From Nitrospirota bacterium (GTDB lineage Bacteria > Nitrospirota > Leptospirillia > Leptospirillales > Leptospirillaceae), in the NCBI GenBank assembly GCA_021801345.1, contig JAJYYA010000042.1, forward strand, positions 1-64,000: DNA of 64,000 nt. Reading direction: 5' to 3'. A model generated the notes under the pieces. That model worked only from the letters and a program-made list of their open reading frames with translations, was not told the origin of the DNA and did not search any database. The position numbers and the translations under genes were made by a program. Positions 9,133 to 17,507 of the stretch are shown one piece after another. The number at the start of each line of letters is the position of its first letter. The stretch's first letter is position 1.

Positions 9133-9546
9133 GCCAAGAAGAGACTGCGCGTCTTCACATTCCGGATCTGTCCCACGCCCGAACAGGAGAGCCTTCTCTC
9201 CCGCCACGCCGGATGCACGCGGTTCGTCTGGAACAAGGCTCTCGACCTCCAGAAGCGGCGGCTCGAGGCCCAACTGCCGCTTCTGACCTATGGGGATACG
9301 GCCAAACTTCTGCCCCTCTGGCGGGAGAGAGACGCGTACGTCTTCTTGGCCCTGGCCCCGTCCCAGTCCCAGCAGCAGACCCTCAAAAACCTCGACCGGC
9401 GATCCGGGAGGCCCTGGATAAAAAGAACCCCAGACGTTTCTCCCGGTTCAAGAAGAAGGGCGAGAAGACCTCCTTTCTCTATCCCCAGGGAACGAATCTC
9501 GACCTGAGCACGACCGGCCCGGAGGGGCAAACGGTCCTTCCGCTCC
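9133..9546 (+). pseudogene. tnpB (IS1341/IS605 OrfB) remnant 1, N-terminal part only
   Basis: Translation gives the typical TnpB opening (RLRVFTFRICPTPEQE, then RFVWNKALDLQ). Three lesions are visible. The ATG found in the second copy (29681) is AAG here. One G is missing near 9401 relative to copy 2, which shifts the frame before IREALDKKNP. Homology ends near 9546, before the catalytic RuvC-like half. The remnant abuts the end of hipA (9569), which reads toward it. No tnpA is present, so it was a tnpB-only element or had already lost tnpA. It cannot make a working protein. Confidence 0.85.
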
Positions 9547-9568
9547 TAGCTTTTCTGTTCGACCAGGA

Positions 9569-10762
9569 TCACAACCTCACAAAACTCTTCTCCATGCGAC
9601 TGATTTCCCTTGCCTTCAGCCCCACTTCCTTGGCGACTTCCCTCCAACTCTCCACTCCGCTCCTTATGCGCTCAAACTCCTCGATGGCGTTTTTCTCCTC
9701 GTATCTGAAATACGGAGCCAGGGACAGGCACACCTTTATGTTTGGCACATTTGTCCGCCCGTCGAAGCTGAGAACATGGGCTCTCCTTTCGAAAGGAACC
9801 TCTGTGGGGTTTAAGTCATACGCAGGAGCGAGAACCCATCCTGCCCCTGTATGCAAGAAACCGTGGTTGCGCAGATGGTCATCGATGTTTCCCGTCAGAA
9901 CATTGAACAACATTCGGCGCCAAAGTTGTCTGGCATCGGCAACCGGGTTGGCGGCAACATTTAAGAGGGTATCGACCATCTCTAAATAGCTCCCTGAGTG
10001 TTCGCTGCTTTCGTGACGAGCAAGAAGTGTCATCGCCGACATGAAGGGAATTCGCCCCCCTGTCAAGGTTCGATCGAAGCGCTTTACCAGAAGAACCGGC
10101 TTGTTCTCTGTGATGGCAATAACTTTGAATCCTGGTGTTTTTATCCCAAGATCCCCGGCCAGTTTCAGCATCATGGCCTCCCATAGGGCCGTTCGTTCCG
10201 TGTCGTTTATGGAGGGAAACTTGGCAATCCACATAGACCCTTCGTCCTCCACGATCGCCTTCGGTCTGGCGCCGCCCAGAGATCCCCCCGGCTGGAGAAG
10301 GAGCTTGATGTCGTCTGGAGTTTCCTTGTCGTTCTCGAGATTTTGGATGGCTTCCATCAATTCGCCGATCGTCACCAATTTCGGAATCTTCGTGTGCGGA
10401 GACAGGAAATTCGAAGGATCCTCAGCCGTACTGATCCGCAGGGCTCCCATCCGCATGGTGTCGCTTACTCCAAGCATGAAAGAGCTCTCGGAGAGATAGG
10501 CTCCGTGCGCTCTTCTTTGCAAAAGACGCCCCCATCGATCAGGCGAAATATCCTGGAATGCGCCCCAAAGGCAGGATGATGTGTAGGGGACTCCTAGGGC
10601 AAGCGGAAGCGAAGGGTCAATGGAAAACCTGAGGGGATGCCCAATCCAGTCCTCGCTATACTGAAATCGGTAGTGTTCTCTCCCCCGGACTTCGAAAATA
10701 TCCAGGGTTCCGATTCTGTGGGTAACACTTTCCTGTTCGATGCTGACAATGTACCTAGGCAT
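9569..10762 (-). CDS. hipA: HipA-family serine/threonine kinase toxin
   Basis: The 397-residue protein has the HipA layout: an N-terminal HipA_N barrel-like region (about 1-110), a glycine-rich GGSLGGARPKA loop (159-169), the catalytic-loop motif NIDDH (292-296) and the metal-binding DLNP motif (316-319). In E. coli HipA phosphorylates GltX and induces persistence. The catalytic residues are all present, so this copy should be active. The start overlaps the end of hipB by 8 nt, the usual antitoxin-first order. The stop lies about 23 bp from the edge of tnpB relic 1, so the element inserted or decayed right at the 3' end without damaging the gene. Confidence 0.93.
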   Translation of the reverse strand: MPRYIVSIEQESVTHRIGTLDIFEVRGREHYRFQYSEDWIGHPLRFSIDPSLPLALGVPYTSSCLWGAFQDISPDRWGRLLQRRAHGAYLSESSFMLGVSDTMRMGALRISTAEDPSNFLSPHTKIPKLVTIGELMEAIQNLENDKETPDDIKLLLQPGGSLGGARPKAIVEDEGSMWIAKFPSINDTERTALWEAMMLKLAGDLGIKTPGFKVIAITENKPVLLVKRFDRTLTGGRIPFMSAMTLLARHESSEHSGSYLEMVDTLLNVAANPVADARQLWRRMLFNVLTGNIDDHLRNHGFLHTGAGWVLAPAYDLNPTEVPFERRAHVLSFDGRTNVPNIKVCLSLAPYFRYEEKNAIEEFERIRSGVESWREVAKEVGLKAREISRMEKSFVRL

Positions 10763-11123
10763 GAGGGTTCTCCGATGGATTCTTTGGGGCTTTTCCTTCG
10801 CTCCGGGAAGTCGCCGGGATCTTCGTATGCGGTGAGCGGATTCTTTGGGGAAGGATTTCGTCCATCAGGTCGAGCCCTAATGGATCTCTTGTTCGGTCGA
10901 CCAGCATTTCGAGATCATCGAGTTTCCCCAGAACATGGAGGACCATCGCATAAGCGCCCATATTGACCCTTGGATCTCCCTTTTCGATGCGACTTAGTGT
11001 GACTCGTGTGATCCCCACTCGTTCAGCCATCAGGATTGTCGAGATCCGGCGACGTTTGCGGGCGTCACTCATGTCCTTTCCAAGTTTTTTCAAAACACTT
11101 TCAACTCGAAATGATTTTATCAC
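10755..11123 (-). CDS. hipB: HipB-like antitoxin, XRE-type helix-turn-helix
   Basis: The 122-residue protein has a Cro/CI-type helix-turn-helix at about 20-75 (LMAERVGITRVTLSRIEKGD). This is the DNA-binding antitoxin that represses its own operon and neutralises HipA. The start is GTG at 11123, chosen because a perfect AGGAGG lies 7 nt upstream (11136-11131); an ATG right at the AGGAGG is out of frame. The tail after residue 80 is longer than in E. coli HipB (88 residues) and rich in Pro, Lys and Ser, and may be the segment that contacts HipA. Confidence 0.88.
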   Translation of the reverse strand: MIKSFRVESVLKKLGKDMSDARKRRRISTILMAERVGITRVTLSRIEKGDPRVNMGAYAMVLHVLGKLDDLEMLVDRTRDPLGLDLMDEILPQRIRSPHTKIPATSRSEGKAPKNPSENPHA

Positions 11124-11143
11124 AATGCATCCTCCTGAATTCG

Positions 11144-11153
11144 TATAATTATA
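11144..11153. promoter_or_regulatory. Candidate hipBA operator palindrome
   Basis: The perfect 10-bp palindrome TATAATTATA lies 8 bp upstream of the hipB Shine-Dalgarno and contains a minus-strand TATAAT (11153-11148). HipB proteins bind palindromes overlapping their own promoter, so this is a plausible operator and -10 combination. No good -35 is seen at the expected distance. Confidence 0.35.
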
Positions 11154-11398
11154 TAATGACTATTACTGAATGCATTAAAATTGTAAAGTTCTTCGTCTTC
11201 AATTGAGTGCCGCTCATATCCATATCCGGAGAAGCATACAAGGGAGGAGAGGAGTGGGCTGTTCAGGAATATGGTACAATTCCTCCTGTTTCAGGCGGGC
11301 AGGGGCTCAATAATCCACAAGAAGGAACTTCTGGACGATTGGGAGCTCTGCCGTCAGAGACTGCAACCCCGAAAAATTCAACCTCTGGAGTGATCGCG

Positions 11399-11653
11399 AT
11401 GAAATGGGATGTTATGGATGTGAAGCCCGAAAAACATCTTCGTCTTCTGATTGCCTTTTCCGATGGAACATCCGGGAGGGTCACCTTTTGCGATGACCAC
11501 CTGACAGGAGTCTTTGCGCCGCTCAAGAACCCCGAGTTCTTTTCGAAGGTATTTATCGATCATGGTGCCGTTGCATGGCCTGGTGATATCGATCTGGCAC
11601 CGGATGCCATGTACCGGGAAATCAGGGAAAAGGGAAAATGCGTATTAGGTTGA
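11399..11653 (+). CDS. DUF2442 family protein
   Basis: The 84-residue protein has the DUF2442 pattern: an initial strand around Lys-Pro, a LxxxFSDG turn, then F-x-PLKNPEFFSKV and a final AVAWPGDIDLAPDAMY stretch. The ATG at 11399 is chosen because GGAG ends 8 nt before it; the longer frame from 11207 adds a low-quality 64-residue extension. DUF2442 proteins are often encoded beside DUF4160 proteins in toxin-antitoxin-like pairs, but I found no convincing DUF4160 partner upstream. Function unknown. Confidence 0.75.
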   Translation: MKWDVMDVKPEKHLRLLIAFSDGTSGRVTFCDDHLTGVFAPLKNPEFFSKVFIDHGAVAWPGDIDLAPDAMYREIREKGKCVLG

Positions 11654-11914
11654 GAAGCACCGGAACCCCTCTAGGACTTTAGCAGTGGGGGGAGGGATAA
11701 ACAGGCTGCGCTGGACTTTGCGATCACGGTCGACCGCCCTGCCGTGAATGTGTCGGAGGGATTTTCGACCATGCCTGTAAAGTGTTTGAGAGCGGTCGGA
11801 GTCGTCATGAGAAGGGCGCTCCTGATGGATGAAAATGGGGTATTATCGGTCCTGTATTCCGAGGCAGAGTTCCTGCGATAAACGCCAATAACAGAGATCT
11901 GATCGTGGACTCTG
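11654..11914. other. Non-coding gap after the DUF2442 gene
   Basis: A plus-strand frame ending in TAA at 11879-11881 encodes a short Val/Leu-rich peptide (36 residues from the ATG at 11771) with no Shine-Dalgarno that I trust. It could be a gene remnant. Nothing else was identified. Confidence 0.3.
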
Positions 11915-12745
11915 TCACTTTGTCGGGGCGGTGCGCCCCTCAAGTTCTTGGGGAAGAGTGTTCCCCGAAAGAGGATCTCCGGAATCGTCCGGATAGTACA
12001 TCCAGATATACTTGATGGCCGTATAGAACGCATAGAGAATCGCCAGAAACAGCCCTTCCCGTCCATCCCGAAATCCTTGTTTCACGACATACATCTTGAA
12101 AAAGACGAATGGAGGCCTCAAAAGAATCTTCAGGATTCCCGGTCGATGTCCCTTTTTTTTCTTTTCCATGGCAGACAGAGAGGCGTATCTTGCGGATTTC
12201 TGGAGGTAGGCATCGATCGATCGATATGTGTAGTGGAGGAGAGGGGAGGAAAGTCGTTCCACCTTCCCCGAGACGAGGATCTCTTCATGGACGAGGTTTT
12301 CTGACGTCCGACCTTCCCCATTTTTAAAAAGCCGCACGACAAAGTCGGGAGACCACCCGCTATGGAGGATAGCTCTTCCCATGAAAAAGTTCACCCTGTT
12401 TATTGCATAGCCCTCGGCACTCCCTTCCTTCTCAATAATTGAGCGTATTTCTGCCAGTAAAGAGGGGGTTGCCCTCTCGTCGGCATCGACGACAAAGATC
12501 CATCTCCCTGACGCAATATCGATAGCCCGTTGTTTTTGGCGGCCGAACCCTTCGAAAGGGGATATGCTGAATCGGGCGTTGTACTTTGCCGAGATCTCTT
12601 GTGTTCTGTCCGTGCTTCCCGAGTCGACGACGACGATTTCGTCGGCAATTGGAGCAAACGATGAAAGACAGTCGTCGAGATTTTCCTCCTCGTTGTATGT
12701 GATCAGGCAAAGGGAAAGTTGATTTGCGCTTTGTGATTCGGCCAC
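11915..12745 (-). CDS. Family 2 glycosyltransferase, LPS core type (WaaE/KdtX-like)
   Basis: The 276-residue protein has a GT-A fold start (ITYNEEENL at 15-23), VVDSGSTDRT with Asp41, and the DAD metal-binding motif at 87-89. After the catalytic domain comes a Lys-rich segment and a hydrophobic C-terminal stretch (about 220-255). This arrangement is typical of the WaaE/KdtX beta-1,4-glucosyltransferase group that modifies lipopolysaccharide inner core at the cytoplasmic face. It stands alone between the toxin-antitoxin islet and serine genes. Sugar donor and acceptor cannot be inferred. Confidence 0.85.
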   Translation of the reverse strand: MAESQSANQLSLCLITYNEEENLDDCLSSFAPIADEIVVVDSGSTDRTQEISAKYNARFSISPFEGFGRQKQRAIDIASGRWIFVVDADERATPSLLAEIRSIIEKEGSAEGYAINRVNFFMGRAILHSGWSPDFVVRLFKNGEGRTSENLVHEEILVSGKVERLSSPLLHYTYRSIDAYLQKSARYASLSAMEKKKKGHRPGILKILLRPPFVFFKMYVVKQGFRDGREGLFLAILYAFYTAIKYIWMYYPDDSGDPLSGNTLPQELEGRTAPTK

Positions 12746-13335
12746 GCCGGTTCCTTTCGAACAATGACGGTAGTGGGGAGATTTCCGCAGGTATAATTCT
12801 ATTCTCCGATTTGTCTGTGCGAAACAACCTCAGTGGAAAGATATGGGCCTCCGGAAACTCTCTACGGATGTCTATCCTAGCATTGTCGTTTGAGACTTCT
12901 CAATTTCTTAAATCACTTGCCAACGCAGGTTGTACTTGTTCTTGGAAAACGAAAATCGAGCCCCCCCCCATTTTCATCTTGCAGGGGCCCACGACTTATG
13001 CCGATCGAGGTGGCATGAGTCCCTTGCCCATTGGATTCGATCCAGACGCTTGTCTGCTTTCCTGAAACGGAGGGATAATATCTTTAAGTTGTTTTTATTG
13101 TTAATTAAAATAAGCGTTTTACAAAAGATATATCCTCTCCCCCGTCTTGTCTTCCGGCCTCCTTCTGTTGTAGAGTGGTAGGGTTTTCATCGATCGCTCT
13201 GCCCCTCTCGTCCTGCACGGAACCTGAAGGTGTGCCGGTCCCTCTGACTGCCTTCCTCCCGTCTTGTCCGAGACGCAACCATCCTGTCCCCTCGCCGAAG
13301 GGGGGATCACCCTGTTCTTAAGGAGACTCCCGTCC
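12746..13335. other. 590-bp non-coding region with an AT-rich core
   Basis: The stretch around 13075-13135 is markedly AT-rich against the GC-rich background and is the likely location of the promoter for the aminotransferase-serA operon, though no box pair is clear-cut. A plus-strand TATAAT at 12792-12797 lacks a -35 at normal spacing. Short open frames here look like noise. Confidence 0.4.
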
Positions 13336-14481
13336 ATGAAGAAACAATATCTCTTGGCTCCCGGTCCCACTCCCGTTCCCCCGGAGGTTCTGCTCGCGAT
13401 GTCTGCCCCCATGATCCACCATCGCTCGCCGGACTTTATCCCGGTGATCCAGAAGGTGCGGACGGGTCTCAAGTGGCTGTTTCAAACCAGCCAGGAGGTC
13501 CTTACCGTCGCAGGCTCGGGAACGGCCGGGATGGAGTCCTCCGTGGCCAACTTCATGAGCCCGGGAGACAAGATCATTGCCGTCAACGGAGGAAAGTTTG
13601 GCGAGCGGTGGCTTAAGATCGCGAAGGCGTTCGGCGTGACCGCCATCGAGGTTCCGGTGACCTGGGGCGAATCGGTCGACGTCGCCAAAGTGGAGGAGCT
13701 TCTCAAGAAGGACCCTTCGATCAAGGGCGTCTACGTGCAGGCGAGCGAAACCTCGACAGGAGTTTGGCACGACATCAAGAGCCTGGCCCAAATCACCTCG
13801 CGTCTATCCGGGACGATTCTGGTGGTCGATGCCATTACCGCCCTCGGCGTCGTGGACATCCCGATGGACGCTTGGGGGATCGATGTTTTGATCACCGGCT
13901 CCCAGAAGGCCCTCATGCTTCCCCCCGGGCTGGCCTTCATCGCCGTTTCGGAAAAAGCTTGGACGCTTAATCAAACGGCCAAGTGCCCCCGTTTTTACCT
14001 CGACCTGAAGAGGGAGAAGGATAACATCCTGAAGGATTCGAATGCGTGGACCCCGGCCGTCTCCCTCTGGATCGGTCTCGGAAAGGCGCTTGAAATGATG
14101 CAGAAGGAAGGTCTCGAAAATATCTTTGCCCGCCACAAAATGCTGGCCCAGGCGACCCGGGAGGGCATCAAGGGATTCGGTCTTTCCGTATTCGCCCGCC
14201 AATCCCCCTCCGATGCGCTTACGGCGGTGGTGGCCCCCGAAGGCTTCGACGGGGAGATCATCTACAAGAACCTCCGAAATCAGTATGGGATTACCGCTGC
14301 CGGCGGACAGGACCAGCTCAAGGGGAAGGTCTTCCGCATCTCCCACATGGGCTATGCCGATGTTTTCGATATCATCACCGCCATTAGCGGTGTCGAGATG
14401 GTCCTGGCCCGCATGGGATACAAGGGGGCCCCGCTGGGATCCGGCGTTGCCCGCGCCCAGGCCGTCATGATCGGACAGTAG
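13336..14481 (+). CDS. Class V aminotransferase (serine-pyruvate / alanine-glyoxylate type)
   Basis: The 381-residue PLP enzyme starts at the ATG at 13336 after an AGGAG (13321-13325); a longer frame from 13264 lacks family similarity. Motifs are APGPTPVPPEV at the N-terminus, the SGTAGMES phosphate-binding turn (61-68), Asp165 in VVDAITALG and the Schiff-base Lys191 in TGSQKALMLPPG. Its position 57 bp before serA suggests that it makes 3-phosphoserine or otherwise feeds serine synthesis in place of a canonical SerC. Alternatives are serine-glyoxylate or alanine-glyoxylate transamination. The family is clear; the substrate is inferred from context. Confidence 0.9.
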   Translation: MKKQYLLAPGPTPVPPEVLLAMSAPMIHHRSPDFIPVIQKVRTGLKWLFQTSQEVLTVAGSGTAGMESSVANFMSPGDKIIAVNGGKFGERWLKIAKAFGVTAIEVPVTWGESVDVAKVEELLKKDPSIKGVYVQASETSTGVWHDIKSLAQITSRLSGTILVVDAITALGVVDIPMDAWGIDVLITGSQKALMLPPGLAFIAVSEKAWTLNQTAKCPRFYLDLKREKDNILKDSNAWTPAVSLWIGLGKALEMMQKEGLENIFARHKMLAQATREGIKGFGLSVFARQSPSDALTAVVAPEGFDGEIIYKNLRNQYGITAAGGQDQLKGKVFRISHMGYADVFDIITAISGVEMVLARMGYKGAPLGSGVARAQAVMIGQ

Positions 14482-14538
14482 CCTTTAAGTCTTTTCGGAA
14501 ACATTTCCGGAGCGAACCCAATATCAGGAGACCAGAGC

Positions 14539-16152
14539 GTGAGCACGCAGCAAAAGATTAAAATTCTCGTCAGCGACCCCATTTCCGAAGAGGGGCTCAA
14601 TATATTCCGGAACGCGGGCTTTGAGGTGACCGTCAAGGCGAAGCTTTCTCCCGACGAGCTCAAGCAGGAGCTGGCACACTACGACGGCCTCGTCATCAGG
14701 AGCGGCACCAAGGTGACCGCCCAGGTTCTTGAAGGGGCCACGCGGCTCAAGGTCATCGGCCGGGCCGGGGCCGGACTCGACAATGTCGATCTTCCGGCCG
14801 CCACAAACCGGGGCATCGTCGTCATGAATACCCCTGGAGGCAATACGATCACGACCGCAGAGCATACCGTCTCCATGATGATGTCGATGGTCCGGAAAAT
14901 CCCCCAGGCCAGTGCCTCCAACAAAGGCGGAAAGTGGGAAAAGAGCAAGTTCATGGGGATGGAGCTTGCCCACAAGACCCTGGGGATTCTCGGCATGGGG
15001 AAAATCGGCTCCCATGTGGCCCATGTCGCCCAGGGGCTTCTCATGAACGTGGTCGCCTACGATCCCTTCCTGACGCCCGAGGCGGCGGCCAGACAGGGAG
15101 TGACCCCGGTCTCGGTCGAAGAGCTCTTTGCCAAGGCCGATGTCATTACCGTCCACACCCCTCTCACCCCGGAGACGACAAACCTGATCTCCTCCGCCAC
15201 GATCGCCAAGATGAAAAAGGGCGTCTATATCGTCAACTGCGCCCGCGGGGGGATCATCAACGAAGCGGATCTGGCAAAGGCGCTCGAGAGCGGCCAGGTT
15301 GCCGGGGCGGCCTTCGACGTCTTCGTCGAGGAGCCTCCGTCCCCGGACAACCCCCTCCTGAAACTCGACAACTTCATCTCGACCCCCCACATCGGGGCGG
15401 CGACGAAGGAGGCCCAGGAGAACGTGGCCCTGGCCGTGGCCGACCAGATGGTCGACTACCTGGCCAAGGGCGTGATCCGCTATGCGGCGAACCTGCCCTC
15501 CATTCCGCCGGAGGATGCGGCCCGGGTGGCGCCTTACCAGCAGCTGGCCGAGGTCATGGGCGGTATCCTTGCCCAGATCGCCACAGAGCCCTTCTCGAAG
15601 ATCTCCGTCGAGTTCAGCGGAGAGGCGGCCACGCTTCCCACCCAGATCGTCACCATCGCCGCCCTGAAGGGGGTTCTGACCCCCATGCTCGATGTTCGGG
15701 TGAACGAGGTGAATGCGCCTCTTCTGGCCCGGGAGCGGGGGCTTGAGGTCGTCGAATCCCGCTCGAGCCAGCAGGGCGACTACGTGGGGCTCATCACCCT
15801 TCGGACCTCGACGGCCAAGGGGTCCCACCAGGTCTCCGGCTCCATCTTCCAGAAGAAGGACTTCCGGATCGTCTCCCTCGACACGCTTCCCGTCGAGGTC
15901 GTTCCGGATCCGATCATGCTCTATCTCACCAATCAGGACCAGCCCGGCGTCGTGGGTCTTGTGGGGTCCCTGCTCGGCTCTCACGGGATCAACATCTCCC
16001 GCATGCAGTTCGGGCGGGATTTCCCGGGAGGAAAGGCCGTCTCCATGATCGGCGTCGACACGGAGCCTCCGGCCTCCGTTCTCGAGGAGATCCGGAAGAA
16101 TCCGAAGATCATCGCCCTCAAGCTCCTCCGTCTGCCCTCGCTGTCGAGATAG
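14539..16152 (+). CDS. serA: D-3-phosphoglycerate dehydrogenase
   Basis: The 537-residue enzyme catalyses the first step of phosphorylated serine synthesis. The NAD-binding motif GMGKIG is at 152-157. The catalytic Arg region is VNCARGGIINE, and the His is in the TPHIGAATKEAQ stretch. An intervening domain (about 330-450) and a C-terminal ACT domain (about 455-530) follow, giving the long form found in Bacillus and Mycobacterium, which binds serine for feedback. The start is GTG at 14539, 8 nt after AGGAG. It is clearly in one unit with the aminotransferase. Confidence 0.96.
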   Translation: MSTQQKIKILVSDPISEEGLNIFRNAGFEVTVKAKLSPDELKQELAHYDGLVIRSGTKVTAQVLEGATRLKVIGRAGAGLDNVDLPAATNRGIVVMNTPGGNTITTAEHTVSMMMSMVRKIPQASASNKGGKWEKSKFMGMELAHKTLGILGMGKIGSHVAHVAQGLLMNVVAYDPFLTPEAAARQGVTPVSVEELFAKADVITVHTPLTPETTNLISSATIAKMKKGVYIVNCARGGIINEADLAKALESGQVAGAAFDVFVEEPPSPDNPLLKLDNFISTPHIGAATKEAQENVALAVADQMVDYLAKGVIRYAANLPSIPPEDAARVAPYQQLAEVMGGILAQIATEPFSKISVEFSGEAATLPTQIVTIAALKGVLTPMLDVRVNEVNAPLLARERGLEVVESRSSQQGDYVGLITLRTSTAKGSHQVSGSIFQKKDFRIVSLDTLPVEVVPDPIMLYLTNQDQPGVVGLVGSLLGSHGINISRMQFGRDFPGGKAVSMIGVDTEPPASVLEEIRKNPKIIALKLLRLPSLSR

Positions 16153-16160
16153 CTCCGGAG

Positions 16161-17507
16161 ATGAAGAAAACAAAGGGGGGGGAAGGGAGAGTGCTCCGGT
16201 CCCCTTCCAAGACAACCCCCACAGGTGTTTCTCCGGTCTTTTCCCGAACCGCCCGATTCCGCCGGGAGACGACAGACCGTCTCCTGGCCCTCTTTTCCCT
16301 TTACGGATACCGGGAGATCATCCTCCCGTCCTTCGAGTATCTCGATGCCATCTCCCCCGGGATCGATCCCTCCCTTCTTCCGCGTCTTTACTTGATGCAG
16401 GACAGGGGGTCGGGGCAGGTCCTCGTTCTGAGACCGGACGCCACAGCCCAGATCGCAAGGCTTTCGACGCAGTCCTTCCGGGACAGGATGCTTCCCCTCC
16501 GATTTTCCTACAGCACCTCGGTCTTTCGTGACGAAAATCGCACCGCCTCTCTCATGCGAGAGATTCATCAGACGGGACTCGAGCTTCTGGGGGATCCCTC
16601 CTTCCATGCCGACATGGAGGTTCTCGAACTCTGTCTTCGCGGAGCCCGTGTCTTTCCCCTCGACAGCCCTCTCCTCGTCCTCTCCCATGCCGGACTCCAG
16701 GAGGCCTATCTGCGTTCCCCCGCTCTTTCCCGGGAGTTGCAGGCCTCTCTTCGGAAGGCTTTCCATGCGCGCGACCAGGCGACGGTCGCCGGATTGTTTT
16801 CCGAGGCGGGTGATACGGAAAGAGCCGCACTGGCTTCCGAGATTGCGGGTCGTGTTCTGGCTTTGTCCGAGGCGCTTGTGATCCTTGAGTCGATGGCCCG
16901 GACGATCCCCGGGCTTTCCGGTCACGATGGAGGCATTTCCGACTTTTCTGCCCTTCTTCGGGCCCTCTCGAAGACCCGGGAGGCCTCCGACATCCGGGTC
17001 GACTTCGCCCTCTCTCCGCCCGGTCCCTACTACACGGGAATGTTCTTTCGCATGTTTGCCAGGGAGTCCTCCACTCATATGGCAAGCGGCGGTCGGTACG
17101 ATCGCCTGGGAGAGGCCTTTGGCCACGATCTCCCCGCAGTCGGGTTTGCCTACCAGATCACTCCTATCGAGGAGGCTGTCAGGCGACGCGACGGGGATTT
17201 CCAGGAGGCTTCCCTCGTTCTTGTGGTCCACCGGGAGGGAGAGAGTGCTGACTTCGAGCCCGCTATCGGAGCTCTTCGCTCGGGAAAGGTTCCGGTCCTC
17301 TCTTCGCACTCTCCAAAGGGGGCGCTTCCTTTTTCTCCCGAGGAGGCTCTCCGCGAGCACGCGGAGATCCGGGCCGTCCTCTGGAGGGATCGGGAGGAAA
17401 AGGATCATTTCACCTTGCTCTCTCGCGACCGCCCCGTCCGAAGATCGAAGGATGTCGGAGAGCTCGTCGCTCACCTTCTTGACACCCACCCGGGTTCCTC
17501 CCGATGA
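16161..17507 (+). CDS. hisZ: ATP phosphoribosyltransferase regulatory subunit
   Basis: The 448-residue protein resembles the class II histidyl-tRNA synthetase core: motif 2-like sequence around YSTSVFRDEN and a motif 3-like GGRYDRLGEAFG. It lacks the C-terminal anticodon-binding domain and true synthetase signature residues. This is HisZ, which forms a hetero-octamer with short-form HisG and gives it histidine sensitivity. No hisG lies nearby. The start is 8 nt after serA and the stop overlaps the dnaB start. A true histidyl-tRNA synthetase is the alternative, but the C-terminal divergence argues against it. Confidence 0.85.
   Translation: MKKTKGGEGRVLRSPSKTTPTGVSPVFSRTARFRRETTDRLLALFSLYGYREIILPSFEYLDAISPGIDPSLLPRLYLMQDRGSGQVLVLRPDATAQIARLSTQSFRDRMLPLRFSYSTSVFRDENRTASLMREIHQTGLELLGDPSFHADMEVLELCLRGARVFPLDSPLLVLSHAGLQEAYLRSPALSRELQASLRKAFHARDQATVAGLFSEAGDTERAALASEIAGRVLALSEALVILESMARTIPGLSGHDGGISDFSALLRALSKTREASDIRVDFALSPPGPYYTGMFFRMFARESSTHMASGGRYDRLGEAFGHDLPAVGFAYQITPIEEAVRRRDGDFQEASLVLVVHREGESADFEPAIGALRSGKVPVLSSHSPKGALPFSPEEALREHAEIRAVLWRDREEKDHFTLLSRDRPVRRSKDVGELVAHLLDTHPGSSR

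Noticed and set aside
11207-11398. DUF4160 partner for the DUF2442 gene
   Set aside because: The upstream extension does not show the DUF4160 pattern.
12724-13065. 113-residue plus-strand frame in the 590-bp gap
   Set aside because: Starts inside the glycosyltransferase, and has irregular composition and no recognised domain.
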